A stretch of DNA of 64,000 nt from Streptomyces decoyicus. Its GTDB lineage: Bacteria; Actinomycetota; Actinomycetes; Streptomycetales; Streptomycetaceae. Below the pieces are notes generated by a model, which saw nothing but the letters and a program-made list of their open reading frames with translations, had not been told where the DNA came from and did no database searches. Positions 44,154-54,607 of this stretch are shown here, piece after piece (position 1 is the first letter of the stretch; every line of letters begins with the position of its first letter). Position numbers and translations under genes: made by a program. The stretch lies in the NCBI RefSeq assembly GCF_019880305.1, contig NZ_CP082301.1:5766001-5830000 (forward strand), read 5' to 3'.

Positions 44154-46036
44154 CGGGCGCCCTCTCCCTCGCCGGACATCAGGGTGCTGTACTCGGGGTT
44201 GTCCCGCAGCAGTTGGTGGTGGGTGCCGACGGCGGCGATCCGGCCGCCGGAGAGCAGCGCCACCCGGTCGGCGAGCAGGACCGTGGACGGCCGGTGGGCG
44301 ACGACCAGGGCGGTGGTGGTCGCCAGGACCCGGCGCAGCGCCGCCTCGACCAGAGCTTCGGTGTGCACATCGAGGGCGGAGAGCGGATCGTCGAGGATCA
44401 GGAAGCGCGGGCGGCCGACCACGGCACGGGCCAGGGCGAGCCGTTGCCGCTGCCCGCCGGACAGGCTCAGCCCCTGCTCGCCGACCTGGGTCGCACTGCC
44501 TTCGGGGAGAGCGCCGACGAATCCCTCGGCCTGCGCCACCGCCAACGCCCGCCGGAGATCGCTCTCCTGGGCGTTCTCCCCGCCCATCAGCACGTTCTCC
44601 GCGACGGTCGCCGAGAAGAGCGTCGGCTCCTCGAAGGCCACCGCGACCAGCGCACGGACCTCGTCCCGGCCGAGCGTCGCCAGATCGCGCCCGTCGAGGC
44701 TGATCCGGCCCGCCGTGGGGTCGTACAGCCGCGGCACCAGCGCCGTGAGGGTGGTCTTCCCGCTGCCCGTCGCCCCGACCAGCGCCATCGTCTCGCCGGG
44801 CCGGATGTGCAGGGTGATGTCCTCGAGGAGGGGCGGGGAGTCCGGCGGCGCGTCGGGGTAGCGGAACTCGACACCGGAGAAGACCAGCCCGCCGGTGCCG
44901 GGGCGCGCGTCGGCGGATGCCGGTTCCTGCGCGGCCGGTTCGTGCCGGTCCGGTGCGCCCGTGGCCGGAGCGTCCGCAGCCGGTGCGCCCGCGGCCCGTG
45001 CTCCCGTAACCGGTGCGTCCACGGCCGGCACGTCCATGACCTCGAAGTACCGGTCGCTGGCCGTCGCCGCCTCGTTGCCCATGGCCAGCAGGAAGCCGAT
45101 CGACTCCACCGGCCAGCGCAGTGCCAGCGCGGTCGACAGGAAGGCGACGAGGGTGCCCGCGGACAGCACGCCGTCGGCCACCTGGAGGGTGCCGAGCACC
45201 AGGGCGCCGCCGATCGCGATCTCCGGGAGGGTGGTGTTGAACCCCAGGATCCAGGCCAGCAGCCGCGCCTTGCGGAGTTCGGACGTACGCAGCGCGTGCG
45301 TCAGCTCCCTGAAGGCCCGCGCCTGGCTGCGATGGCGTCCGAAGCCCTTGATGATGCGGATGCCGAGCACCGACTCCTCGACCACCGTCGTCAGATCGCC
45401 CAGCTGGTCCTGGGTCCGGCGCGCGGCGCGACCGTACTTCGCCTCGAAGACCGAGCACAGCACCATCAGCGGCACCACCGGCGCCAGCAGCACCAGCCCC
45501 AGCGACCACCGCTGGGCCAGCAGGAGCACCGCGCCCACCAGGATGGTGGTGGCATTGACCAGCAGAAACGTCAGAGGGAAGGCGAGAAACAGGCGCACCA
45601 GCTGAAGGTCGGTCGTGCCACGCGACAACAACTGGCCCGAGGACCAGCGGTCGTGGAAGGCGACCGGCAGCCGCTGGAGGTGGCGGTACAGCGCGTCACG
45701 CATCGCGGCCTCCACCCCGGCCAGCGGACGCGCCACCAGCCGTCGCCGCAGCCCGAACAGCAGCGCCTCCGCGATCCCGAGCAGCAACAGGTACGCGCCA
45801 CCGAGCCACACCCCGCCCGGATCGCGCTCCGCCACGGGCCCGTCCACCATCCACTTGAGCACCAGCGGGATGACCAGGCCGATGCACGAGGCCAGCACGC
45901 CCACGCACGCAGCCGTGAACAGGCGCACCCGCACGGGCCGGGCGAACGGCCACAGGCGCAACAGCGAGCGCGCTGCGGAGCGTTGAGGTAAGGCGGTCCG
46001 GTCGGGCGGGGGCGAGGTGTGCGCGGTATCGGCCAT
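44150..46036 (-). CDS. ABC exporter half-transporter (membrane + ATPase), first subunit
   Basis: A 628-residue fused permease-ATPase. The membrane domain starts near RLFTAACVGVLASCIGLVIP, with six segments and a coupling region SRGTTDLQLVRLFLA. The ATPase has Walker A VGATGSGKTT, Q-loop VAFEEPTLFS, full signature LSGGQRQRLALARAV, Walker B FLILDDPLSALD (catalytic Glu replaced by Asp) and VAHRPS. A consensus signature here with a degenerate one in the partner, plus D instead of E after Walker B, is typical of asymmetric heterodimeric exporters. A 40-residue Ala/Pro/Asp repeat-like insert precedes the ATPase. ATG 46036 or GTG 46039 is the start. Confidence 0.93.
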   Translation of the reverse strand: MADTAHTSPPPDRTALPQRSAARSLLRLWPFARPVRVRLFTAACVGVLASCIGLVIPLVLKWMVDGPVAERDPGGVWLGGAYLLLLGIAEALLFGLRRRLVARPLAGVEAAMRDALYRHLQRLPVAFHDRWSSGQLLSRGTTDLQLVRLFLAFPLTFLLVNATTILVGAVLLLAQRWSLGLVLLAPVVPLMVLCSVFEAKYGRAARRTQDQLGDLTTVVEESVLGIRIIKGFGRHRSQARAFRELTHALRTSELRKARLLAWILGFNTTLPEIAIGGALVLGTLQVADGVLSAGTLVAFLSTALALRWPVESIGFLLAMGNEAATASDRYFEVMDVPAVDAPVTGARAAGAPAADAPATGAPDRHEPAAQEPASADARPGTGGLVFSGVEFRYPDAPPDSPPLLEDITLHIRPGETMALVGATGSGKTTLTALVPRLYDPTAGRISLDGRDLATLGRDEVRALVAVAFEEPTLFSATVAENVLMGGENAQESDLRRALAVAQAEGFVGALPEGSATQVGEQGLSLSGGQRQRLALARAVVGRPRFLILDDPLSALDVHTEALVEAALRRVLATTTALVVAHRPSTVLLADRVALLSGGRIAAVGTHHQLLRDNPEYSTLMSGEGEGAR

Positions 46037-46200
46037 CACTCGCGAGCGTAAGGCGCGTCACTGACAACGCTCATGCGGTTTTCCCCGACCGGCGCCCCCG
46101 CCCGTTGTTTCGAGCCGCGCCGCGGGTCGGCCGGAGCCGCCCCGCGCCGAGGTCCGGCCGCCCTACCGTCGACGGCCCCGTGCCGCCGCCGCCATCCGCC

Positions 46201-48456
<2,256 letters not shown>

Positions 48457-48642
48457 GTGCCGGCCTCCTGCGGCTCATGGCTCGGTCGGGCGGTGTCCCC
48501 GGCATGGGGGTACCGCCCAGCGTCAGCTGGAGGAGTCCCGGCCGTGCAGGTGTCCCCGCCCTCCCCGTTGTTCTTCCCGCAACCAGGCGTTGCCTCACGC
48601 TTCTCGCGGCGAGGGCTGATTGTTCCGCTGCCCTGCGTGTCC

Positions 48643-48656
48643 GTGACATTCCGTTA
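48643..48656. promoter_or_regulatory. Possible BldD-like site upstream of L,D-transpeptidase 1
   Basis: GTGACATTCCGTTA contains TGAC-N5-GTTA, fitting the TNAC-N5-GTNA frame of the BldD consensus as I recall it, though the central bases differ. It is 47-60 nt before the start. The 9-mer GTGACATTC also occurs upstream of the paralogous gene (50089-50097). Weak evidence. Confidence 0.3.
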
Positions 48657-48702
48657 CGCGGCATACCTCCTAACTTGAGCATCATCCGTCACAATCCGGT
48701 AT

Positions 48703-50019
48703 ATGACCGCCCATCAGCAGAACCGAGCAGGGGACCGAGCGAAGCACCGCCAGGGAATCCGTGTGCGGGGCCGGGTGCCGGACCGGGCGCACGTTCGGAC
48801 GGGCCGTCGGGCGGCGGCGCGGGCGGCCCGCCGTACCCGCGTCGTCCTCGCCGCCGTGGCCGGGCTCGCCGGGGCGGTGGCGCTGGCCGGCTGCACGGAC
48901 GCGGAGGTGTTCGTCGGCGGCAAGCCGCGCTCCCCGGAGGAGACGATCAGGGTCATCCCGCACAACGGCGCACACGGCGTGCGGGCCGACGGGCGGTTCG
49001 AGGTCCGGGTGCCGCAGGGGCGGCTGGAGCGGGTCGAGGTCAGCCGGACCGGTGACGCCGGCCGGCAGCCGGTCGCCGGGCGGATCTCCCCGGACGGCAT
49101 GGCCTGGCGGCCGGTTCCCGGACGTCTCCAACTCGGTGCGAAGTACACCGTCGACGCGGTGGCGCTGGACGGCGCCGGCCACCGCTCGGCCCGCCACACC
49201 ACCTTCACCACCTCCGTACCCGCCCGCCGCTTCACCGGCCACTTCTCACCGCAGAGCGACGCCACGGTCGGCACCGGCCTGATCTTCTCGCTGGTCTTCA
49301 ACCGGCCGCTCGCCGACCGCGCGGCCGTCGAACGCGCCGTCAAGGTCGGCGCCCGGCCCGCCGTCGAGATCGCCGCCCACTGGTTCGGCCACCGCAGGCT
49401 GGACTTCCGGCCCCGTGAGCGCTGGCGTCCGGGCACCGAGATCACGGTGGAGCTGCGGCTGCGCGGGGTGAAGGCCGGACCGGGCGCCTACGGGACGCAG
49501 CGCAGGACCGTCCGCTACCGGGTGGGCCGGGACCAGGTCAGCGTCATCGATGCTGCCCGGCACACCATGACGGTGCGCCAGGGCGGCCGGGTGGTGGCGG
49601 TGCTGCCGGTCACCGCGGGCGACGACGAGAACCCCACCTACAACGGGAAGATGGTGATCCTGGAGCGGCACTCGATGACGCGGATGGACGGGGACACCGT
49701 CGGCTTCGGCGGCGAGTACGACATCCCGGACGTGCCGCACGCCATGCGCCTCACCAGGTCAGGGACCTTCCTCCACGGCAACTACTGGGCGCCGCCCGAG
49801 ATCTTCGGCGGCCTCAACACCAGCCATGGCTGCGTCGGGCTCAAGGACATCAAGGGCGGCGGCCCGCACACCCCGGCGGGCTGGTTCTTCGGCCGCTCGA
49901 TCGTCGGCGACACCGTGGTGGTGCAGCACTCCCCGGAGCGTACGGTCGCGCCGGACAACGGCCTCGGCGGCTGGAACATGCCCTGGGAGCTGTGGCGGGC
50001 CGGGTCCGCGCTGGACTGA
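48703..50019 (+). CDS. L,D-transpeptidase lipoprotein, paralogue 1
   Basis: A 438-residue cell-wall crosslinking enzyme (YkuD fold) forming 3-3 links in peptidoglycan. A very basic N-terminus leads to the lipobox LAGC (Cys64). Two bacterial Ig-like domains follow (about 80-190 and 190-290), then the catalytic domain with HGNYW and SHGCVGL (Cys377). It ends in an aromatic tail (GGWNMPWELW). The 63-residue pre-lipobox region is long; GTG 48763 with AGGGA upstream is a good alternative start, while ATG 48703 has no SD. It is a paralogue of the next gene, in tandem and probably separately transcribed. Confidence 0.93.
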   Translation: MTAHQQNRAGDRAKHRQGIRVRGRVPDRAHVRTGRRAAARAARRTRVVLAAVAGLAGAVALAGCTDAEVFVGGKPRSPEETIRVIPHNGAHGVRADGRFEVRVPQGRLERVEVSRTGDAGRQPVAGRISPDGMAWRPVPGRLQLGAKYTVDAVALDGAGHRSARHTTFTTSVPARRFTGHFSPQSDATVGTGLIFSLVFNRPLADRAAVERAVKVGARPAVEIAAHWFGHRRLDFRPRERWRPGTEITVELRLRGVKAGPGAYGTQRRTVRYRVGRDQVSVIDAARHTMTVRQGGRVVAVLPVTAGDDENPTYNGKMVILERHSMTRMDGDTVGFGGEYDIPDVPHAMRLTRSGTFLHGNYWAPPEIFGGLNTSHGCVGLKDIKGGGPHTPAGWFFGRSIVGDTVVVQHSPERTVAPDNGLGGWNMPWELWRAGSALD

Positions 50020-50086
50020 CCGGGCACCGGCCCGCCGACCCCCGCCCGCCCCCTGCCCCCGCACCACCCCCGCACTTGGGACTAAA

Positions 50087-50118
50087 CGGTGACATTCACG
50101 GGGAGTTCACTGTCACCG
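50087..50118. promoter_or_regulatory. Inverted repeat upstream of L,D-transpeptidase 2
   Basis: CGGTGACA and TGTCACCG are perfect 8-bp arms around a 16-nt loop, with TTCAC repeated inside it. It lies 88-119 nt before the GTG start and may be an operator or leader structure. Confidence 0.4.
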
Positions 50119-50205
50119 CGGTGTGGTTATCTAACGGCAAGCGCGCGGCTGTCCGCACCCGCGCGCGGGGGACTGCGGGCCGTGCGAGGGGAAAAGGGGC
50201 CAGTT

Positions 50206-51441
50206 GTGAACGTCCAGCCGAATTCGGGGGAGCCGGCTCGCCGGCGTCGGTGGCCGTACAAGGGCGGGGGCCCGCTGGCCCTGGTGCTCGGGGCGGTGTT
50301 GCTGGTGACCGCATGTGGCGGCGACGGCGACGAGGACAGTCCGGCCGGCAAGGCGGGCGGGGACAAGGCCGCCTCGCAGGCGGCCGTGACGATAGCGCCC
50401 AAGGACGGCGCGCATGACGTCGCCACCAGTGGCGCGCTGAAGGTGACCGCCCAGAAGGGCAAGCTCAAGTCCGTCAAGGTCAAGGACGGCAAGGGCAACG
50501 AGGTCGACGGGAAGATAGCGGGCAGCGGCGCCCTGTGGCAGCCGAGCGGCCATCTGGGCGCCTCGACGGAGTACACCGTCGACGCCATAGCGGTGGACGG
50601 CGAGGGCCGGGAGGCCGCCGAGCACTCCAGCTTCACCACCCTCGTCCCCAAGAACACCTTCATCGGCCAGTACACCCCCGAGAACGGCCAGCAGGTCGGT
50701 GTCGGGATGCCGGTCTCGATCCACTTCACCCGCGGCATCACCGACCCGAAGGCCGTCGAGGACGCCATCAAGGTCACCGCGAAGCCGTCGGTCCCGGTCG
50801 AGGGCCACTGGTTCGGCAACGACCGCCTCGACTTCCGCCCCGAGAAGTACTGGGCGCCCGGCACCAAGGTCACCCTCAAGCTCGACCTCAACGGCGTCGA
50901 GGGCCGGCCCGGTGTCTACGGCACCCAGGCCAAGGAGGTCTCGTTCACCATCGGCCGCAGCCAGATCAGCACGGTCGACGCCGAGTCGAAGAAGATGACC
51001 GTGGTCCGCGACGGCAAGCGGATCAAGACCATCCCGATCACCTCGGGCGCGCCCGGCACCGAGACGTACAACGGCAAGATGGTGATCAGCGAGAAGCATC
51101 TCGTGACGCGGATGAACGGTGACACCGTCGGCTTCGGCGGCGAGTACGACATCAAGGACGTCCCGCATGCGCTGCGGCTGAGCACCTCCGGCACGTTCCT
51201 CCACGGCAACTACTGGTCGGGCAGCGCGACCTTCGGCAACCGCAACGCCAGCCACGGCTGTGTGGGCCTCTTCGACCAGCGCGGTGGCGGCGACAGCTCC
51301 ACCCCGGCGGCGTGGTTCTTCCGCAACTCCGTCGTCGGCGATGTGGTCATCGTCAAGAACTCGCATGACGAAACGATCCGGCCTGACAACGGCTTCAGCG
51401 ACTGGAACCTCTCCTGGGAGAAGTGGAAGGCCCGCCAGTAG
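50206..51441 (+). CDS. L,D-transpeptidase lipoprotein, paralogue 2
   Basis: A 411-residue enzyme of the same architecture as its neighbour. It has a lipobox VTAC (Cys37) followed by GGDGDEDS, two Ig-like domains (TIAPKDGAHDVATSGALKV; VGVGMPVSIHFTRGITDPKA), and a YkuD catalytic domain with HGNYW and SHGCVGL (Cys352). It ends in SDWNLSWEKW. The start is GTG 50206, with AAAAGGGG upstream. Paralogue 1 is richer in Arg, this one in Lys. It ends at a 15-bp terminator. Carbapenem sensitivity is known for the family. Confidence 0.94.
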   Translation: MNVQPNSGEPARRRRWPYKGGGPLALVLGAVLLVTACGGDGDEDSPAGKAGGDKAASQAAVTIAPKDGAHDVATSGALKVTAQKGKLKSVKVKDGKGNEVDGKIAGSGALWQPSGHLGASTEYTVDAIAVDGEGREAAEHSSFTTLVPKNTFIGQYTPENGQQVGVGMPVSIHFTRGITDPKAVEDAIKVTAKPSVPVEGHWFGNDRLDFRPEKYWAPGTKVTLKLDLNGVEGRPGVYGTQAKEVSFTIGRSQISTVDAESKKMTVVRDGKRIKTIPITSGAPGTETYNGKMVISEKHLVTRMNGDTVGFGGEYDIKDVPHALRLSTSGTFLHGNYWSGSATFGNRNASHGCVGLFDQRGGGDSSTPAAWFFRNSVVGDVVIVKNSHDETIRPDNGFSDWNLSWEKWKARQ

Positions 51442-51457
51442 GACGGCGGAAGACGAC

Positions 51458-51494
51458 CGGGCCCGGTGCACTGTGACGGAGTGCACCGGGCCCG
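51458..51494. terminator. Perfect 15-bp hairpin after L,D-transpeptidase 2
   Basis: CGGGCCCGGTGCACT (51458-51472) pairs perfectly with AGTGCACCGGGCCCG (51480-51494), with a 7-nt loop. It starts 17 nt after the stop. Confidence 0.92.
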
Positions 51495-51523
51495 ACGGCG
51501 TTAACGCGTACTAACCTTCCCGC

Positions 51524-52291
51524 ATGACTGTGAATCTCGAGGTCGCCGACGGCGTCGGCACCATCCGCCTGGACCGTCCGCCGATGAACGCACTGGACAT
51601 CGCCACCCAGGACCGGCTGCGCGAGCTGGCCGAGGAGGTCACCCGTCGCGACGACGTGCGTGCCGTCGTCGTGTGGGGCGGCGAGAAGGTGTTCGCGGCC
51701 GGCGCGGACATCAAGGAAATGCAGGCCATGGACCACCCGGCCATGATCGTGCGCTCCAAGGCCCTCCAGGACTCGTTCACCGCCGTGGCCCGGATCCCCA
51801 AGCCGGTCGTCGCCGCGATCACCGGCTATGCGCTCGGTGGCGGCTGCGAGTTGGCGCTCTGTGCCGACTTCCGGATCGCGGCCGACAACGCCAAGCTCGG
51901 CCAGCCGGAGATCCTGCTGGGCCTGATCCCGGGTGCCGGCGGCACCCAGCGGCTGGCGCGGCTGGTGGGCCCGTCCAAGGCCAAGGACCTGATCTTCACC
52001 GGCCGGCATGTGAAGGCCGACGAGGCGCTCACCCTCGGCCTGGTCGACCGGGTGGTGCCGGCCGCCGAGGTCTACGAGCAGGCGCACGCCTGGGCGGCAC
52101 GGCTGGCGGCCGGCCCCGCGCTGGCGCTGCGGGCCGCCAAGGAATCCGTCGACGCGGGCCTGGAGACGGACATCGACACCGGCCTGACCATCGAACGCAA
52201 CTGGTTTGCGGGGCTGTTCGCGACCGAGGACCGGGAGACCGGTATGCGCAGCTTCGTCGAGGAGGGGCCCGGCAAGGCCAAGTTCCTCTGA
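51524..52291 (+). CDS. Enoyl-CoA hydratase/isomerase family protein
   Basis: A 255-residue crotonase-fold enzyme, probably hydrating 2-enoyl-CoA in beta-oxidation or amino-acid breakdown. The oxyanion-hole and CoA segment is KVFAAGADIKEMQAM. The second part is ITGYALGGGCELALCADFRIA, followed by PEILLGLIPGAGGTQRLARL. In LPEILLGLIPGAGGTQ-type sequences the catalytic Glu pair aligns with the E of GGCELA and the E of QPEILL, so both are present. The length is standard. It stands alone after a terminator, with no other fatty-acid gene beside it. Confidence 0.92.
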   Translation: MTVNLEVADGVGTIRLDRPPMNALDIATQDRLRELAEEVTRRDDVRAVVVWGGEKVFAAGADIKEMQAMDHPAMIVRSKALQDSFTAVARIPKPVVAAITGYALGGGCELALCADFRIAADNAKLGQPEILLGLIPGAGGTQRLARLVGPSKAKDLIFTGRHVKADEALTLGLVDRVVPAAEVYEQAHAWAARLAAGPALALRAAKESVDAGLETDIDTGLTIERNWFAGLFATEDRETGMRSFVEEGPGKAKFL

Positions 52292-52330
52292 AATTGCTGG
52301 TGTTGGTGAGGTGTCTGAGGTTTGACCGGG

Positions 52331-52383
52331 AGGCAATGCCTCGTGTGGGCGACAAGGAAAAGGCTTAATTGTGCCTTAAGGCA
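52331..52383. promoter_or_regulatory. Two related inverted repeats upstream of the RsbW-like gene
   Basis: AGGCAATGCCT (52331-52341) and the 12-nt palindrome TGCCTTAAGGCA (52372-52383) share the half-site TGCCT/AGGCA and lie 31 nt apart on centre-facing sides of an AT-richer stretch. They sit 173-225 nt before ATG 52556. This looks like a paired operator for an unidentified regulator. Confidence 0.45.
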
Positions 52384-52555
52384 ACCTTGTTGATCTGCTC
52401 GGACGTTCCTTCGCGGGCTCGGTGTCGTCGCAGGTCAGCCACGGCGCACCGGAACCTTAACTGCCGTTGGCATATGTCTCGCCGGGGGGCTGGAACCGAC
52501 GATTCCGGACAATCGATTCCGTCGGTTCCGCCCCCGTGGATGCCACGCAGCAGCC

Positions 52556-53095
52556 ATGATGGGAGGCATGGCGGGCCTCGAAGGAATGGAGCAGCCGCGG
52601 CCGCGGAGGGATACGGCCGCCGCGCGATGGGGCATCCCCGAGGGGGACGAAGACATCGCGCCGGCTCCTCGCAAACCGGTGTCGGCGGCGCTCGATCTGG
52701 TCGGCGAACCGACCCTCGGTGAGGTCCGGCTCCCCTCGCGCCCCCAGTCCGCCGGCATCGCCCGCCGGCTGACCGCCGCCGTACTCCTCAAGCAGTGGTC
52801 CCTGACCCCCCAGCTCACCGAGCACGCCGTGCTTCTGGTCTCCGAGCTGGTCGGCAACGCCGTGCGGCACACCGGCGCCCGCACGTTCGGGCTGCGGATG
52901 CTCCGCCGCCGTGGCTGGATCCGTATCGAGGTACGCGACCCGTCCCGCGGTCTGCCCTGTCTCATGCCGGTCCAGGAAATGGACATCAGCGGTCGCGGCC
53001 TCTTCCTCGTCGACAAGCTCTCCGACCGCTGGGGCGTGGACCTGCTGCCCCGCGGCAAGACGACCTGGTTCGAGATGCGGATCGCCGACCGCTGA
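52556..53095 (+). CDS. RsbW/SpoIIAB-like ATP-binding (anti-sigma-type) protein
   Basis: A 179-residue protein with a GHKL ATPase fold: N-box ELVGNAVRHTGA, D-type loop IEVRDPSRGLP and G-box ISGRGLFLVDKLSDRWG. About 55 N-terminal residues are a Pro/Arg/Glu-rich extension. Streptomyces has many such orphan kinases thought to control sigma factors or anti-sigma antagonists; no sigma gene or antagonist is adjacent. The start is uncertain: ATG 52556 lacks an SD, while ATG 52568 has GGGAGG only 1 nt before it. Confidence 0.88.
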   Translation: MMGGMAGLEGMEQPRPRRDTAAARWGIPEGDEDIAPAPRKPVSAALDLVGEPTLGEVRLPSRPQSAGIARRLTAAVLLKQWSLTPQLTEHAVLLVSELVGNAVRHTGARTFGLRMLRRRGWIRIEVRDPSRGLPCLMPVQEMDISGRGLFLVDKLSDRWGVDLLPRGKTTWFEMRIADR

Positions 53096-53227
53096 GAACC
53101 GGTTTCCCCGCTCGGCCGCAGGCCCCGGGCACCCCGACGGCCCCGAGGCCGGTCGGTGCTCCGCTCGCGCGGTGACGATCCGTAGGATGGGTTGTTCATG
53201 CTCGCGCCAGGTACGGAGAGGAGGGAC

Positions 53228-53746
53228 ATGCACCACGTGCGCCGGTCGGCCACGCTGACGCTGCTGCTCCTCCTCGCCGTCACCTTCGGTCCGCTGCTGT
53301 GCCGCGTCGGCGGCGACCAGGCCTGGCTGTCGGGCCGGGCGGCGACGGCCGCGGCGGCATGGCGCACCGGCGGCGCGACGGCGGCCGCACCCAACGCGGC
53401 GGCGGCCGCACCGGACGCGACGGCGGTTGCACCGGATGCCGCGAACCCGGCGGGCGGTGCCACGCCGGACTGGCCGGCTGCCGCCGACAGCGGCCCGCAG
53501 CTCGATCCCGACGCCCCGGTCGCCGTTGTCCACGCGCCCAAGAAGTGCTCGGACCGGCATGCGCCGGGGCCCGACGAGTCCGCCCCGCTGCCCACCCCGC
53601 ACCGCGGTGAGCCCCTCGCCCCCGCCACCACCGGCCCGGGGCCGCTCGCCGCGGATCTGCCCGCGCAGTACGCGCTCGCCCGGCCACCGACCGACGGCGC
53701 GTCCGCCACCGACCACACCACGCTCCTGCCCGTACTGCGGATATAG
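53228..53746 (+). CDS. Small Ala/Pro-rich secreted or anchored protein
   Basis: A 172-residue protein, starting at ATG 53228 behind GAGGAGGG. A basic start (MHHVRRS) and a hydrophobic stretch (ATLTLLLLLAVTFGPLLC) give a signal peptide or anchor. The rest is low-complexity Ala/Pro/Gly with AAAPNAAAAAPDATAVAPDA-type repeats and an AVVHAPKKCSDRHAPG motif with one Cys. No domain was recognised. It lies 57 nt upstream of the DsbA-like gene in the same direction, so it may be cotranscribed with the thiol-redox pair. Its codon bias is typical of coding sequence. Confidence 0.65.
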   Translation: MHHVRRSATLTLLLLLAVTFGPLLCRVGGDQAWLSGRAATAAAAWRTGGATAAAPNAAAAAPDATAVAPDAANPAGGATPDWPAAADSGPQLDPDAPVAVVHAPKKCSDRHAPGPDESAPLPTPHRGEPLAPATTGPGPLAADLPAQYALARPPTDGASATDHTTLLPVLRI

Positions 53747-53803
53747 GCCGCCGCCCCGACGCACACGGCCTGAATTCCCCTTCCGTACGTCTGGAGCTTC
53801 CGC

Positions 53804-54607
53804 ATGCCCGTTTCCGCCTCTCCCACCCGCAAACTGGCCGCCATCGGCGCGGTCATCGCCCTCGTCGTGGCCGTCATCGCCATCGGGGTCGCCATCGGCA
53901 AGTCCGTCGAGGGCGACCGCGGCACCGACCGCAGTGGCGCCCCCGAGGCAGCCGCCTCCGCCGAGCCGGAGGAAGATCCCGCACAGCAGAAGATGTTCGA
54001 CGACCTCGCCGAGCGGACCAGCCGGCGCCAGGACGGCGACCCACTGGCCGCCGGCAAGAAGGACGCCCCGGTGGTCCTGGTCGAATACGCCGACTACCAG
54101 TGCTCGTTCTGCGGCCGCTTCACCCGCGAGACCCAGCCCGGACTGATCAAGAAGTTCGTCGACGCGGGCACCCTGCGCATCGAATTCCGCAACTTCACCG
54201 TCTTCGGCGCCGACTCCGAGCGCGCCGCCCGCGCCTCCTGGGCCGCGGGGCAGCAGGGCAAGTTCTGGCAGCTGCACGACGCGCTGTACGCCAAGACCCG
54301 CAAGGGCGCGGCGCTCGCCGAGGACAAGCTCGTCGAGCTGGCCCGCACGAGCGGTGTGGCCGACATCGAGAAGTTCCGTGCGGACATGAAGAGCGCGGAC
54401 GCCGAGCGGGCGCTGAAGAAGGACCAGGACGAGGGCTACCAGCTCGGGGTGCAGTCCACGCCGTCCTTCCTCATCAACGGCCGGCCGGTCGCCGGGGCCC
54501 AGCCCGCCGAGGTCTTCGCGCAGGGCATCAAGGACGCCGCGGCGCGCGCGGCCAAGAAGGGGCCGGAGGCCAAGAACGGGCCGACGGCCAAGGGGGCCGG
54601 GCAGTGA
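53804..54607 (+). CDS. DsbA-like membrane-anchored thioredoxin-fold protein
   Basis: A 267-residue protein. An N-terminal membrane anchor (residues 11-31, AAIGAVIALVVAVIAIGVAIG) is followed by a linker and a DsbA/DsbG-like thioredoxin_4 domain at about 70-235. The redox motif is CSFC (C100-S-F-C103), and the cis-proline loop is QSTPSFLINGRPV. The C-terminus is a Lys/Ala-rich tail. It likely oxidises or isomerises disulfides outside the membrane. It overlaps the CcdA-like gene as GTGA, so reducing power may be passed between the two. Confidence 0.92.
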   Translation: MPVSASPTRKLAAIGAVIALVVAVIAIGVAIGKSVEGDRGTDRSGAPEAAASAEPEEDPAQQKMFDDLAERTSRRQDGDPLAAGKKDAPVVLVEYADYQCSFCGRFTRETQPGLIKKFVDAGTLRIEFRNFTVFGADSERAARASWAAGQQGKFWQLHDALYAKTRKGAALAEDKLVELARTSGVADIEKFRADMKSADAERALKKDQDEGYQLGVQSTPSFLINGRPVAGAQPAEVFAQGIKDAAARAAKKGPEAKNGPTAKGAGQ

